Of a DNA stretch of 64,000 nt, positions 34,936-44,048 are shown one piece after another. Within the stretch, counting starts at the first letter, position 1. Every line of letters starts with the position of its first letter. The position numbers and the translations under genes were made by a program. The stretch covers positions 6,014,001 through 6,078,000 of the forward strand of contig NC_013595.1 in NCBI RefSeq assembly GCF_000024865.1. The letters run 5' to 3'. Source of the DNA: Streptosporangium roseum DSM 43021. Its GTDB lineage: Bacteria; Actinomycetota; Actinomycetes; Streptosporangiales; Streptosporangiaceae. The notes beneath the pieces are model-generated. The model worked only from the letters and a program-made list of their open reading frames with translations, did not search any database and was not told the DNA's origin.

Positions 34936-35814
34936 GTGACCCCCACCACCGAACCACCGTCCACCACACGCGCGGCGGAACGCCCGCGCCCCGGGCTGCT
35001 CACCGGCCTGTCCCACGTCGCGCTGGTCGTGTGGGCGCTGCTGGTCGTCCTTCCCCTGCTGTGGACCCTGCTCGCGTCGTTCAAGAACAACACCGAGATC
35101 TTCGGGGACGCGCTGCAACTCCCCGCCGAGCTGCGCTGGGACAACTGGACCCGCGCGTGGGGCAGGGCGAACGTCGGCACGTACATGCTCAACACTGTCG
35201 TCGTCGTCGCCGCGGGCACGTTCGGGACCATGTTCTTCGGCTCGCTGGCCGCCTACGTGCTGGCCCGCTACAGGTTTCCGGGCAACCGGCTGATCTACTA
35301 CCTGTTCGTCTCCGGCATGGCCTTTCCCGTCTTCCTCGCCCTGGTCCCGCTCTTCTTCGTGGTCGACCAGGTGGGGCTGCTGAACACCCACACCGGCCTG
35401 GTCCTGGTCTACATCGCCTACTCGCTGCCGTTCACGATCTTCTTCCTGGCCGCGTTCTTCAAGACGCTGCCCGCCTCGGTCGCGGAGGCCGCGATGATCG
35501 ACGGGGCCTCACACGTCCGCACGTTCTTCCAGGTCATGCTCCCCATGGCCAGACCCGGACTGATCAGCATCGCGATCTTCAACGTGCTCGGCCAGTGGAA
35601 CCAGTACCTCCTGCCACTGGTGCTGCTCTCCGGCGCCAAGGACAAATGGGTCATCACCCAGGGCATCGCCGACATCTCGACCATCGCCGGATACGAGGCC
35701 GACTGGCCCGGCCTGTTCGCCGCGCTCAGCATGTCGATCATCCCGGTACTGGTCGTCTACGTCGTCTTCCAGCGCCAGATCCAGTCCGGGCTAACCTCGG
35801 GTGCGCTGAAGTAG
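34936..35814 (+). CDS. ngcG: Sugar ABC transporter permease (NgcG-like)
   Basis: A 292-residue MalG-type permease with six membrane helices and EAA loop ASVAEAAMIDGASHVRTFFQ (about 180-199), then MLPMARPGL. The GTG start at 34936 leaves two bases after the ngcF stop. The tight spacing through ngcEFG indicates one mRNA. It ends two bases before the ROK gene. Confidence 0.93.
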   Translation: MTPTTEPPSTTRAAERPRPGLLTGLSHVALVVWALLVVLPLLWTLLASFKNNTEIFGDALQLPAELRWDNWTRAWGRANVGTYMLNTVVVVAAGTFGTMFFGSLAAYVLARYRFPGNRLIYYLFVSGMAFPVFLALVPLFFVVDQVGLLNTHTGLVLVYIAYSLPFTIFFLAAFFKTLPASVAEAAMIDGASHVRTFFQVMLPMARPGLISIAIFNVLGQWNQYLLPLVLLSGAKDKWVITQGIADISTIAGYEADWPGLFAALSMSIIPVLVVYVVFQRQIQSGLTSGALK

Positions 35815-35816
35815 CG

Positions 35817-37058
35817 ATGATCCAGACCACCCAGACGACGAGGATGAGCATGTCTTCCGGAAGCCCGCGCGTCCTGCGCACCCTGAACGAGCGCGCCACC
35901 CTGGAGCTGCTGCTCCGGAGCGGACCGCTCACCCGGGGGGAGCTGGAGAGCCTGACCGGCCTGTCGAAGGCCTCCGCGGCCGAGGTCCTGCGCCGCCTGG
36001 AGAGCGCCCGCCTGGTGAAGAAGGGCGGGCGGAAGCCGGGCAGCGCGGGACCGGCCGCGCACATGTGGGCGCTGGACGGCTCCTGCTGCCATGTGGCCGG
36101 GGTCGACGTCACGCCGGACGCCCTGGACGTGGCCGTCGCCGACCTGACGGGGCAGGTGGTCGGCGAGCACCGCATGGCCACCCCGGGCATCCACGACCCG
36201 ATGGGCTCGCTCGCCGTCGCGGTGGCCGAGGCGGCGCGCGCCGCGGGGCTGCGGACCACCGACCTCGACCAGATCGTCGTGGGGATGCCCGGCGTCATCG
36301 ACGTCGTCGGCGACCGGCTGGACTCGGTGATCCAGCTGCCCAGCTGGGAGCACGTGCACGACCTCTCGCCCCTGCGCGCGCGGCTCGGCAACGACCGCGT
36401 GCGCATGGAGAACGACGTGAACCTCGTCGCGGTCGAGGAGATGGTCAAGGGCTCGGCACGCGACGCGGAGAGCTTCGCGCTGTTCTGGCTGGGCCGGGGC
36501 ATCGGCGCGGGCGTCGTGCTGAACGGCGCCCTGCTGAGAGGCGCCACAGGGCGGGGCGGCGAGATCGGCTCCATCGTCGTCCCCGACCCCGCCGAGCGGG
36601 GACGGGTGCTGGGCCCGGAGGGCGGGTCGCTCGACTCGATCCTCGGCGCGGAGGCCGTACTGCGGCTCGCCCGCGCCCACGGCCTCGCGGCGGGCACCGG
36701 ATCCGGCGGCCCCGCGGCGGACAGCGCGGTGAGCGGCGCGGCGGACGCCGTCAGCCGGGCCGTCGCCGACGGGAGCACCGGCTTCCTCGAGGCGCTGGCC
36801 GCCAGGATGGCCGTCGGCGTCATCGCGCTGGTCGGCGTCCTCGACCCGCATCTGGTGGTGCTCGGCGGCTCGCTCTGCGCGGCGGGCGGCGAGGAGCTCC
36901 GCCGGATGGTCGCCGTCCGGCTGGCCACCACCGCGCTCGCCCGCACCCCGCTGGTGCTCAGCGCGGTCAGCGGCAACGCCGTGCGGGCGGGGGCCGTCGA
37001 GTTCGCCCTGGGCATCGCGCGCGAGCAGGTTTTCAAGGCCGGTACGGCGGGCCGGTAG
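35817..37058 (+). CDS. ROK-family transcriptional repressor
   Basis: A 413-residue protein with an N-terminal winged helix (RATLELLLRSGPLTRGELES, LTGLSKASAAEVLRRLESAR) and a C-terminal ROK sugar-kinase-like domain (GVDVTPDALDVAVADLTGQV, FWLGRGIGAGVVLNGALLRG, GGEIGSIVV). The GxGCxxGxxGCxE zinc loop of classical ROK proteins is absent, so sugar binding may be altered. It probably represses ngcEFG, binding the dyad at 32378-32410, and responds to an imported amino sugar or its phosphate. Its ATG is two bases after ngcG, so it is in the operon it likely regulates. Confidence 0.9.
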   Translation: MIQTTQTTRMSMSSGSPRVLRTLNERATLELLLRSGPLTRGELESLTGLSKASAAEVLRRLESARLVKKGGRKPGSAGPAAHMWALDGSCCHVAGVDVTPDALDVAVADLTGQVVGEHRMATPGIHDPMGSLAVAVAEAARAAGLRTTDLDQIVVGMPGVIDVVGDRLDSVIQLPSWEHVHDLSPLRARLGNDRVRMENDVNLVAVEEMVKGSARDAESFALFWLGRGIGAGVVLNGALLRGATGRGGEIGSIVVPDPAERGRVLGPEGGSLDSILGAEAVLRLARAHGLAAGTGSGGPAADSAVSGAADAVSRAVADGSTGFLEALAARMAVGVIALVGVLDPHLVVLGGSLCAAGGEELRRMVAVRLATTALARTPLVLSAVSGNAVRAGAVEFALGIAREQVFKAGTAGR

Positions 37059-37181
37059 CGCACCGGCCGCCCACCTCTACCGGGCCGCTCCCGCCGGGCG
37101 AGGCCGCGCCCGCGGAGCCGCCGACGAGACCACATCCACCGAGCCCGATCAATGAATCCGTATCCACGAAGGAGAACAGGA

Positions 37182-38024
37182 ATGTCGAAGGTCCTTGTCG
37201 TCGGTGCCCATCCGGACGAGGCGGAGATGTACGCCGGTGGGACCGCGGCGCTGCTGGCCCGCGCGGGCCACGCGGTGAAGTTCGTGTCGCTGACCAACGG
37301 TGACGCGGGCCATTTCACGATGGAGCCCGTGCCGCTGGCCCGGCACCGGGCCAAGGAGGCCGTGCGCGCGGCCGAGGCACTCGGCGTGCTTGAGTACGAG
37401 ATCCTGGACGTGCACGACGGCGAGCTGGAGCCCTCCGTCGCGATGCGCAGGAAGATGATCGAGCTGATCCGCGGGTGGCGGGCGGACGTGGTCATCGCCC
37501 TGCACGGCGAGGGTCCCGGCCACCCGGACAACCGGGCGGCGGGCCGCCTGGTCTCCGACGCGGTGGCCTTCTGCACGACGCCCAACGTGGTGCCCGGCAG
37601 TCCCGCGCTGGAGCGCCAGCCGCTCTGCCTGCTCATGGTGGACTACGCCGCTCCCGGCTTCCACCGGCACGATGTCGCCGTCGACGTCGACCCCGTCATC
37701 GACAGGAAGCTGGATGCCTGCGCGGCACACGCCTCGCAGTTCTTCGAGTACTCCCCCGCCGCGCGGGGACTCGCCGACCTGGTGCCGGCGGAGGACGCGA
37801 CCGAGGAACGCCGCGCTTTCGTCCTCACCCACTGGGAGGAGTTCATGCTCGCCGGTGACGGCATGCGCCCGGCTCTGGCCGGACGGTACGGCGACGCGCA
37901 CGCACGGCGGGTCCGCCACGCCGAGACCTTCCAGCTCGCGGACTACGGCCGTGCCGTACCGGAGGAGGAGTTGCGTCTGCTCCTCGACGTCTTCGACGGC
38001 GATCTGGCCGCCCGGGTCTCCTGA
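37182..38024 (+). CDS. PIG-L/LmbE-family zinc deacetylase
   Basis: A 280-residue enzyme with the PIG-L metal motif GAHPDEAEMYAGG (about 7-19) and a second site GEGPGHPDNRAAG (about 107-119). Family members remove the N-acetyl group from GlcNAc-containing molecules (MshB, BshB, GlcNAc-PI deacetylase, chitobiose deacetylases). Behind an NgcEFG-type importer and a ROK regulator, deacetylation of an imported N-acetylglucosaminide is the natural proposal. Start 37182 is fixed by AAGGAG eight bases upstream. A terminator follows. Confidence 0.92.
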   Translation: MSKVLVVGAHPDEAEMYAGGTAALLARAGHAVKFVSLTNGDAGHFTMEPVPLARHRAKEAVRAAEALGVLEYEILDVHDGELEPSVAMRRKMIELIRGWRADVVIALHGEGPGHPDNRAAGRLVSDAVAFCTTPNVVPGSPALERQPLCLLMVDYAAPGFHRHDVAVDVDPVIDRKLDACAAHASQFFEYSPAARGLADLVPAEDATEERRAFVLTHWEEFMLAGDGMRPALAGRYGDAHARRVRHAETFQLADYGRAVPEEELRLLLDVFDGDLAARVS

Positions 38025-38050
38025 GCCGGAGCCCGGCCCCCGGAGCGGGC

Positions 38051-38091
38051 AACCCGGCACTCCGCACGGCGGGCCGGGTTTTGTCCGTTTT
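38051..38091 (+). terminator. Terminator of the amino-sugar operon
   Basis: AACCCGGC (38051-38058) pairs with GCCGGGTT (38073-38080), followed by the T-rich TTGTCCGTTTTTG. A textbook intrinsic terminator 27 bases after the deacetylase stop. Confidence 0.85.
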
Positions 38092-38185
38092 TGCGCTGCG
38101 ACACCTCGCCTCTGGGTAGAAAAGGGATGTTTCGGGCAGACGTGCCCGCGACTCTCCCCCGTATCCGCATCGCGAGGAGGAGCTC

Positions 38186-38764
38186 ATGAGCACCCGACCA
38201 CACCCGATAGCGTCACCGCTCCACGCGCCGGCCGGAGCCTCCGCGGACAAGGACGGCATCGTCGTCGGCGCCGGCCCGGTCACCGTCGACGTCTACGTCG
38301 ACTTCCTGTGCCCGTTCTGCAAGATGTTCGAGCAGGCGTCCGGGCCGACGCTGGACAGGCTGGTGGGAGAGGGGGCGATCAGCCTCGTGTACCACCCGAT
38401 GGGCTTCCTGGACGGGCTGTCGACCACCCGCTACTCCTCTCGCGCGTCCGCCTCCTCGGGCTGCGCCTCCGACGGCGGGAGATTCATGGAGTACACCTAC
38501 GCGCTCTTCGCCAACCAGCCCCCCGAGGGGGGACCGGGGCTCACCGACGACGAGCTGGCCGAGATCGGCGCCATGGCCGGGCTCACCGAGCCGGCGTTCG
38601 GCGCGGGCGTGCGCAACGGCATCTATCTCGACTGGACCGCCCACGTGACGGACACGGCCGTCGAACGGGGGGTGAGCGGCACCCCCACCGTCCTCGTCGA
38701 GGGGATCGCCGTGCCGGCGAGCCCCCAGACGATCGTCACCGCCGTGGCGGCCGCCGTCCGCTGA
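38186..38764 (+). CDS. DsbA-family thioredoxin-fold protein
   Basis: A 192-residue protein with YVDFLCPFCKMFEQASG (CPFC redox pair at about 45-48) and the cis-proline GVSGTPTVLVEG. A DsbA-like helical insertion lies between. No signal peptide or membrane anchor is visible, so it is probably cytoplasmic, unlike classical DsbA. GAGGAGG precedes the ATG. Likely a thiol-disulfide oxidoreductase of unknown partner. Confidence 0.9.
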   Translation: MSTRPHPIASPLHAPAGASADKDGIVVGAGPVTVDVYVDFLCPFCKMFEQASGPTLDRLVGEGAISLVYHPMGFLDGLSTTRYSSRASASSGCASDGGRFMEYTYALFANQPPEGGPGLTDDELAEIGAMAGLTEPAFGAGVRNGIYLDWTAHVTDTAVERGVSGTPTVLVEGIAVPASPQTIVTAVAAAVR

Positions 38765-38883
38765 TCCCCGGGCGCGGCCCCGCCCCGGCCGGCCGCCTGC
38801 CGCCGGGGCGGGGGCGGGCGTCCGATACCAACCGACATGAAGACTATTGCACTTTTGCCGGAAAGCACTGAAGCTTTCCTTCT

Positions 38884-40914
38884 GTGACGACGTATCGAGC
38901 GGGCCGGCCGTGGCGGTCCGCCGCCATCGGTCGCATCGCCGCGGTAGCCCTCAGCCTCGTTCTCACCGGCGCCCTCGCCCCCGCCCCCGCGGCGGGTGCC
39001 GTCGCGCCCGCGCCGGCCACCACCGGCGCGGCGGGCGGAGCCGCCGCCTGCCCCACCGACCCGGCCACTCCCAAACACCGGCTCCGCGCCATGTGGATCG
39101 CCAGCGTGGCCAACATCGACTGGCCGAGCAGGACCGGCCTGAGCGTGCAGGCGCAGCAGGCCGAGTTCCGTGCCTGGCTGGACCTCGCGGCGCAGCGGAA
39201 CATGAACGCCGTCGTCGTGCAGGTCAGGCCGACGGCCGACGCGTTCTGGCCGTCACCCCATGAGCCGTGGTCGCAGTGGCTGACGGGCACCCAGGGGGGC
39301 GACCCCGGCTACGACCCGCTGGCGTTCATGGTGAGCGAGGCGCACGCCCGCGACATCGAGTTCCACGCGTGGTTCAACCCCTACCGGGTCGCCAACCACG
39401 ACGACCCCACCCGGCTGGTGGCCACGCACCCGGCCCGGAGGAATCCCGGCTGGCGGTTCGCCCACGGCGGCAAGCTCTACTACAACCCGGGGATCCCCGC
39501 GGTCCGCGGCTTCATCGAGGACGCCGTCATGGACGCCGTCACCCGTTACGACATCGACGGCGTGCACCTCGACGACTACTTCTACCCGTATCCGGTCAGC
39601 GGCGAGACGATCCCGGACGCCTCCGCCTACGCCCAGTACGGCGCCGGTTTCGGCAACGTCCACGACTGGCGGCGCGACAACGTCAACCTGCTGGTGAAGG
39701 AGCTGGGCCAGCGGATCCACGCGGCCAAGTCGTGGGTCGAGTTCGGGGTCAGCCCGTTCGGCATCTGGCGCAACGCCGCCACCGACCCGCTCGGTTCGCA
39801 GACCTCCGGCATGCAGTCGTACGACGCCGTCTACGCCGACACCCGGCTCTGGGTGAAGCAGGGCTGGGTCGACTACATCGCGCCGCAGGTCTACTGGCAC
39901 ATCGGGCATCCCACCGCCGACTACGAGACGCTCACCGCCTGGTGGGCCTCCGTGGTCAAGGGCACCGGCGTGCGGCTCCTCATCGGGCAGGCCGCCTACC
40001 GGGCCGGAGCGGCCGGCCAGGACGCGGCCTGGCAACGGCCCGGGGAACTGGCCGACCACCTCCAGTACAACCGGCGGCACCCGGAGGTGGTCGGCGACGT
40101 CTTCTTCAGCGCCAAGGACATCCGGGCCGACCGGATCGGCGCCGTCTCCCGCCTGGTGGGCGACCACTACTCCAGGCCCGCCCTGATACCCGCCCGCGGC
40201 GGCGCGGCCGCGCCGGCCAGCCCCTCGATCACCTCGGCGACCCGCCTCCCCGGCGGGGTCTCCCTGTCATGGCAGCGCGACGGATCGAGCAGCCCGCTCT
40301 CGTACGCGATCTACCGGGTCGACTCCTCCCCGGCGGCGGACCCGTGTTTCTTCGCCGACGCCCGCAACCTGCTCAAGACGACCCGCGGGACGTCCTTCAC
40401 CGACACCACCGCCACCGCGGGCACCTACACCTACTACGTGACGGCCATGGACCGGCTGCACCACGAAAGCGCGCCGAGCGCGGGCCGGGTGGTCGCGGCC
40501 ACCGGTCCGTTCAGCGTCGTCGTCGACAACCGTGACGCCGGCTTCACCGCGGGCTCCGGCTGGGGCACCTCAAGCTTCTCCTCGCAGCTCCACGGCACCG
40601 ACTACCGGTTCGCCGAGCCCGTCGCGGCGAGCGACCCGGCGTGGTTCAAGGCGCAGATCCCCGCCGCCGGCAGCTACCGGATCGAGATCTGGCATCCGGC
40701 GAACTCCGGCTACAACAGCGCGACGCCGTTCATCGTGGCGGCCGGCGGAGGCAACCAGGTGATCAACGTCGACCAGCGCGTCAGCGGCGGCCAGTGGCGC
40801 AGCCTCGGCACGTTCACCCTCTCCGCCGGCGCCTACAACGTCGTCGGGGTGAGCCGCTGGGTCTCCACCGCCGGCTACGTCATCGCCGACGCCGTACGCA
40901 TCACCAGGGTCTGA
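38884..40914 (+). CDS. Secreted GHL10-type glycoside hydrolase with C-terminal golvesin-like domain
   Basis: A 676-residue secreted protein. An N-terminal signal (IAAVALSLVLTGALAPAPAA, about 18-37) leads to a family-10-like glycosyl hydrolase domain (GHL10/DUF187): LRAMWIASVANIDWPSRTGL, FHAWFNPYRVA, then DGVHLDDYFYPYP with the likely catalytic acids, and SPFGIWRNA. A fibronectin-III-like module (~450-545) and a C-terminal golvesin-type domain (VVDNRDAGFTAGSGWGTSSF to the end) follow, probably for carbohydrate or cell-wall binding. GTG start at 38884. Homologues act on peptidoglycan-like or other surface glycans. Confidence 0.9.
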   Translation: MTTYRAGRPWRSAAIGRIAAVALSLVLTGALAPAPAAGAVAPAPATTGAAGGAAACPTDPATPKHRLRAMWIASVANIDWPSRTGLSVQAQQAEFRAWLDLAAQRNMNAVVVQVRPTADAFWPSPHEPWSQWLTGTQGGDPGYDPLAFMVSEAHARDIEFHAWFNPYRVANHDDPTRLVATHPARRNPGWRFAHGGKLYYNPGIPAVRGFIEDAVMDAVTRYDIDGVHLDDYFYPYPVSGETIPDASAYAQYGAGFGNVHDWRRDNVNLLVKELGQRIHAAKSWVEFGVSPFGIWRNAATDPLGSQTSGMQSYDAVYADTRLWVKQGWVDYIAPQVYWHIGHPTADYETLTAWWASVVKGTGVRLLIGQAAYRAGAAGQDAAWQRPGELADHLQYNRRHPEVVGDVFFSAKDIRADRIGAVSRLVGDHYSRPALIPARGGAAAPASPSITSATRLPGGVSLSWQRDGSSSPLSYAIYRVDSSPAADPCFFADARNLLKTTRGTSFTDTTATAGTYTYYVTAMDRLHHESAPSAGRVVAATGPFSVVVDNRDAGFTAGSGWGTSSFSSQLHGTDYRFAEPVAASDPAWFKAQIPAAGSYRIEIWHPANSGYNSATPFIVAAGGGNQVINVDQRVSGGQWRSLGTFTLSAGAYNVVGVSRWVSTAGYVIADAVRITRV

Positions 40915-40932
40915 CGCCGCGGCGGCGCACGC

Positions 40933-41382
40933 CTACTTCGGCCTCGGGCGGTTGCTCCACTTCGGCTTGCGGAACAGGTCACGGCGCTCCAGGAGGTAGG
41001 CGAGCTTCGAGGCCGTGATCCGGACCGTCTCCTCGTGCCGGTGGCGCTTCTCCGGGACGACGCCGCTCCAGCGGTCGAGCAGGCGGGCCATCTCGTCGGC
41101 GACCTCGCCGATCACCCGGTAGCGGGTGCTGAAGGCGTAGAGGTCGCCGTGCACCTCGTTGACCAGGTCCTCGTCGACCCGCCTGGTCAGCGGCCTGATC
41201 TTCTTGAGGATGTCGGCGTCCATGGCCGGGGTCACCGGGGCGCGGCGCGCGTCACCCTCGGGCACCATGATGAGCGCCCGGATCCGCGTGACGGCCAGGG
41301 CCCGCTCGGGCTGCGGGGTCGAGGGGTGCTCCGCGAGGTCCAGCAGGCGGCGGAGGGTCTCCTGTGTCCTGTCGTCGAACAT
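40933..41382 (-). CDS. Hypothetical protein, helical
   Basis: A 149-residue protein starting MFDDRTQETLRRLLDLAEHP, strongly helical and charged, with a basic C-terminus (LFRKPKWSNRPRPK). No Cys, signal or membrane segment. The middle (RRVDEDLVNEVHGDLYAFST) is not familiar to me. It converges on the GHL10 gene with only 18 bases between the stops. Start 41382 is preferred over an upstream ATG at 41427 because the extra 15 residues look unstructured. Confidence 0.65.
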   Translation of the reverse strand: MFDDRTQETLRRLLDLAEHPSTPQPERALAVTRIRALIMVPEGDARRAPVTPAMDADILKKIRPLTRRVDEDLVNEVHGDLYAFSTRYRVIGEVADEMARLLDRWSGVVPEKRHRHEETVRITASKLAYLLERRDLFRKPKWSNRPRPK

Positions 41383-41462
41383 GGAAACCCATCCCGCCCC
41401 TCGCTCATGCCGTACAAGTGCGGTCACATGCTATTCGACCAGGCGGCACCCGGTTTGCAGCC

Positions 41463-42638
41463 CTACGGATCGGTGAGCGCGCACCGCGTGCCGGTGTAGA
41501 TGGTCGGCATGCACTTGTTGCAGTGGACGCACCGGGACGCGGTGGCCCGGTCCCGCCTGATCCGGATCGGCAGATCGGGTTCCATGAGCAGCGCCCTGCC
41601 CATGGCCGCGAACTCGAAGCCCTCCCGCATGGCCAGGTCCATGGTCCGGCGGTCGGTGATGCCGCCGAGCAGGACCAGCGGCATGCGCAGGGCGGCCCGG
41701 AACCGGCGGGCGTCGTCGAGGAGGTAGGCGTCCCGGTAGGGGTAGGCCCGCAGGAGGCTGCGGCCCAGCAGCCGCACGCCCAGCCGTTGCGGCTGCGGGA
41801 AGACCCCGGCGAACTCCTTGAGCGGGACGTCCCCCTTGAACAGGTACATCGGGTTGAGCAGCGAGCTGCCCTCGGTCAGCTCGATGGCGTCGAGGCCGCC
41901 GTCCTCCTCCAGCCAGGCCGCGACCTGGAGGCTCTCCTCGATCACCAGGCCGCCGCGGACCCCGTCGTCCATGTTGAGCTTGGCCAGGATCGCGATCCGG
42001 TCGCCGACGGCGTCGCGGACGGCGCGGGCCACCTCGCGGGCCATCCGGGCGCGGTTGGCCAGGCTCCCGCCGTACGCGTCGGCTCGGTGGTTGAGCCGGG
42101 GGCTGAGGAAGGCGCTGGCCAGGTAGTTGTGTCCCATGTGGATCTCGACGGCGTCGAAGCCGGACTCCGCCGCGACGAGCGCCGCGTCGGCGTGCGCCCG
42201 CACGACGCGTTCGATGTCCGGGATCGTCGCCGCGCGGGTCATGGTCATGCTCATCGGGTTGAGCCGGCGGGTGGGTGCCAGCGCGGGGAGCCGGTTGGAG
42301 GCCGGGTTGGCCACCGGACCGGCGTGACCGATCTGCGCGGAGACGGCCGCCCCCTCGGCGTGTACGGCGTCGGCGAGCCGGCGCAGCCCGGGGACGGCCT
42401 CCGCCCGCATCCAGATCTGCCGCCGCTCGGTGCGCCCCTCGGGGGCGACCGCGCAGTAGGCGACGGTGGTCATGCCCACGCCACCGGCGGCCGTCCGCCG
42501 GTGGAACTCGACCAGGTCGTCGGAGACCAGCGCCTCCGGGGTCCTGCCCTCGAAGGTGGCGGACTTGATCAGGCGGTTGCGCAGGGTGATCGGCCCGAGC
42601 TTCGCGGGGGCGAAGACGTCGGCAACGGTGTCGGCCAT
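41463..42638 (-). CDS. Old-yellow-enzyme family NADH:flavin oxidoreductase
   Basis: A 391-residue FMN barrel: FAPAKLGPITLRNRLIKSAT at the N-terminus, GVGMTTVAYCAV, SAQIGHAG, HMGHNYLASAFLSPRLNHRA with DAYGGS, and LGGITDRRTMDLAMREGFEF. A C-terminal cysteine set, CVHCNKC plus a fourth Cys 11 residues later, resembles the [4Fe-4S] motif of 2,4-dienoyl-CoA reductase-type enzymes, but the FAD/NAD domain of those is missing. It is divergent from the MarR gene, which probably controls it. Confidence 0.92.
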   Translation of the reverse strand: MADTVADVFAPAKLGPITLRNRLIKSATFEGRTPEALVSDDLVEFHRRTAAGGVGMTTVAYCAVAPEGRTERRQIWMRAEAVPGLRRLADAVHAEGAAVSAQIGHAGPVANPASNRLPALAPTRRLNPMSMTMTRAATIPDIERVVRAHADAALVAAESGFDAVEIHMGHNYLASAFLSPRLNHRADAYGGSLANRARMAREVARAVRDAVGDRIAILAKLNMDDGVRGGLVIEESLQVAAWLEEDGGLDAIELTEGSSLLNPMYLFKGDVPLKEFAGVFPQPQRLGVRLLGRSLLRAYPYRDAYLLDDARRFRAALRMPLVLLGGITDRRTMDLAMREGFEFAAMGRALLMEPDLPIRIRRDRATASRCVHCNKCMPTIYTGTRCALTDP

Positions 42639-42758
42639 GACTCACTGTCTACCAAACAAGCGCTTGCATGTCAGCGGTACGCCGCCCCGATCCGCGAATC
42701 TTCACCGGCCGGCGGCACGGTGGAGGCACACCGCCTTAGAGTGGATCTGCGACACACA

Positions 42759-42768
42759 TTGTGCGCAA
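42759..42768. promoter_or_regulatory. Palindrome in the OYE-marR divergent region
   Basis: TTGTGCGCAA is a perfect 10-bp palindrome 46 bases before the marR start, within a run of CACAC/ATACA direct repeats. Candidate MarR operator; short, so tentative. Confidence 0.4.
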
Positions 42769-42814
42769 CACACTATCTGCGCTATACATCCAAAGTCGGA
42801 AGGGTGGCCGTCAC

Positions 42815-43300
42815 ATGCCGAACGAGGCCCGGGAGCGGCTGATCAAGCAGGTGGTCGCCGACAGCCGCAGGCACTACGCCGCCTACACGCTGTTCAACCA
42901 GGCTCTCGCCGACCATCTGGGGCTCCATCCCACCGATCTGCAGTGCCTCAGCCTGCTCTCGCTCGAGGAGGAGCCGCTGACCACGGGAGAGATCGCCAAA
43001 CTGACCGGCCTGACGTCGGGATCGGCCACCCGGCTGGTGGACCGGCTGGACAGGGCCGGCCTGGTGGTCCGCCGCGGCGACCCCGCCGACCGCAGGAAGA
43101 CGCTGGTCTCACTGGCCCCCAAGCCGGTGTCGGAGGTGGACGACGCCTGGGACACCCCCGGCGAGGCCTTCCTCTCGGCCCTGGACGACTTCACCGACGA
43201 GCAGCTCGCCGTCATCGGCGACTACCTCCGCCGGGTCTCCGCGGTCGGCACCGAGCAGGCCTCCCGGCTGGCCTCCGCCCCCGGCACCGGGGACTCCTAG
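42815..43300 (+). CDS. MarR-family transcriptional regulator
   Basis: A 161-residue winged-helix protein. LSLEEEPLTTGEIAKLTGLT and SGSATRLVDRLDRAGLVVRR form the recognition region and wing (GDPADRRKTLVSL). The N- and C-terminal helices (SRRHYAAYTLFNQALADHLG and DEQLAVIGDYLRRVSAV) give the dimer interface. Start 42815 follows GGAAGGGTGG. It is divergent from the OYE gene. Its stop codon TAG lies within the terminal inverted repeat of the adjacent island, so the last few codons may have been supplied by the insertion. Confidence 0.93.
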   Translation: MPNEARERLIKQVVADSRRHYAAYTLFNQALADHLGLHPTDLQCLSLLSLEEEPLTTGEIAKLTGLTSGSATRLVDRLDRAGLVVRRGDPADRRKTLVSLAPKPVSEVDDAWDTPGEAFLSALDDFTDEQLAVIGDYLRRVSAVGTEQASRLASAPGTGDS

Positions 43301-43311
43301 TGCCGCGTTCC

Positions 43312-43434
43312 TCAAAGCAGGTAGACGAACCTGCGACGCAGGGTCCGAGGCTGTGGCGGTGGTCTCCCTCAGATCCAGGGTTCGGCGTGCGCATTGAGTT
43401 GCGCGGCGGCGGCGACCGCATGGGCGGGGTTATT
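43312..43434 (-). pseudogene. IS630-family transposase remnant, left end of island
   Basis: Read on the minus strand this encodes NNPAHAVAAAAQLNAHAEPW, then I-stop-GRPPPQPRTLRRRFVYLL and the stop at 43312. That is the C-terminus of an IS630-type DDE transposase (compare TAQLNTRAHPWAWGRPAP at the right end). The expected Trp codon is TGA, and everything upstream of ~43434 is unrelated, so the gene is dead. Confidence 0.72.
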
Positions 43435-44048
43435 TGGGTTTGGGGGCGCGGATCAGCCACCAGCGCTCAATAACCAAGGCGGACAGTCCTTCTGTCCCGG
43501 TGCGCAACACCACGTCACTGCAGGTCAGGGGCGCGTTCGTTGGATCTGTCCACGAAAAAGGACAGCGCTTGTCCATCAGTTTGGCAGCAGTCGGCGCTCG
43601 CAGGTCTGTCGAACAGTTCACGGATTTGGCCAGCGCTGGTGCTGCAGGCTGCGGTTGATGGCGCTTCTTGCTTGTCCCCGCCCTCCGCTCAGGAGCGCGG
43701 GGACAAGCTGCTCTGTTCCCCGCCCAAGGGAGCGCCGGCCCGTTGAGGCCGATGCGGGAACGACCTTTCAGGCGCAGTGCCGGCTTCGGCTCCGGGAGCT
43801 TTCGCCACGACGTGGCTTGGTCACCTGATACTGCGCGTCCCGGGTGATCTCCTGGCGCTGGTCATGCACCATCACCCGGTCCGCGCCGCTCATGGCGTTG
43901 TCATCGGCAGAACTCTCAAACAGCGCCACGGCGCGCGCCCGGCGGCGTGCAAGCCGGGCGTTCCCGTGCCGCCTTCGGTCAGGTGGGGGATGTGTTCCGC
44001 TGCGATCCCCAGAGTGATCGTTGACTCCTACATCCCTGGTTGGTAATT
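43435..44048. other. Non-coding left part of the island
   Basis: About 600 bases without a convincing gene. Open frames up to 98 codons occur on both strands but lack codon bias and similarity. An 11-bp perfect hairpin (CTTGTCCCCGC at 43671 and its complement at 43697-43707, 15-base loop) is the only clear structure. The base composition is more even than the flanks, and the stretch probably consists of decayed mobile DNA. Confidence 0.55.
43671..43707. repeat. 11-bp hairpin in decayed DNA
   Basis: CTTGTCCCCGC and its exact reverse complement GCGGGGACAAG are separated by 15 bases. There is no gene nearby to terminate; possibly an end of a lost mobile element. Confidence 0.6.

Noticed and set aside
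32501..34969. 822-codon minus-strand frame opposite ngcE/ngcF
   Set aside because: Antisense shadow; the plus strand encodes a complete lipoprotein and permease with signature motifs.
43435..44048. Small genes in the left part of the island
   Set aside because: Several frames of 60-98 codons exist on both strands, but none has codon bias, a ribosome-binding site or recognisable similarity.
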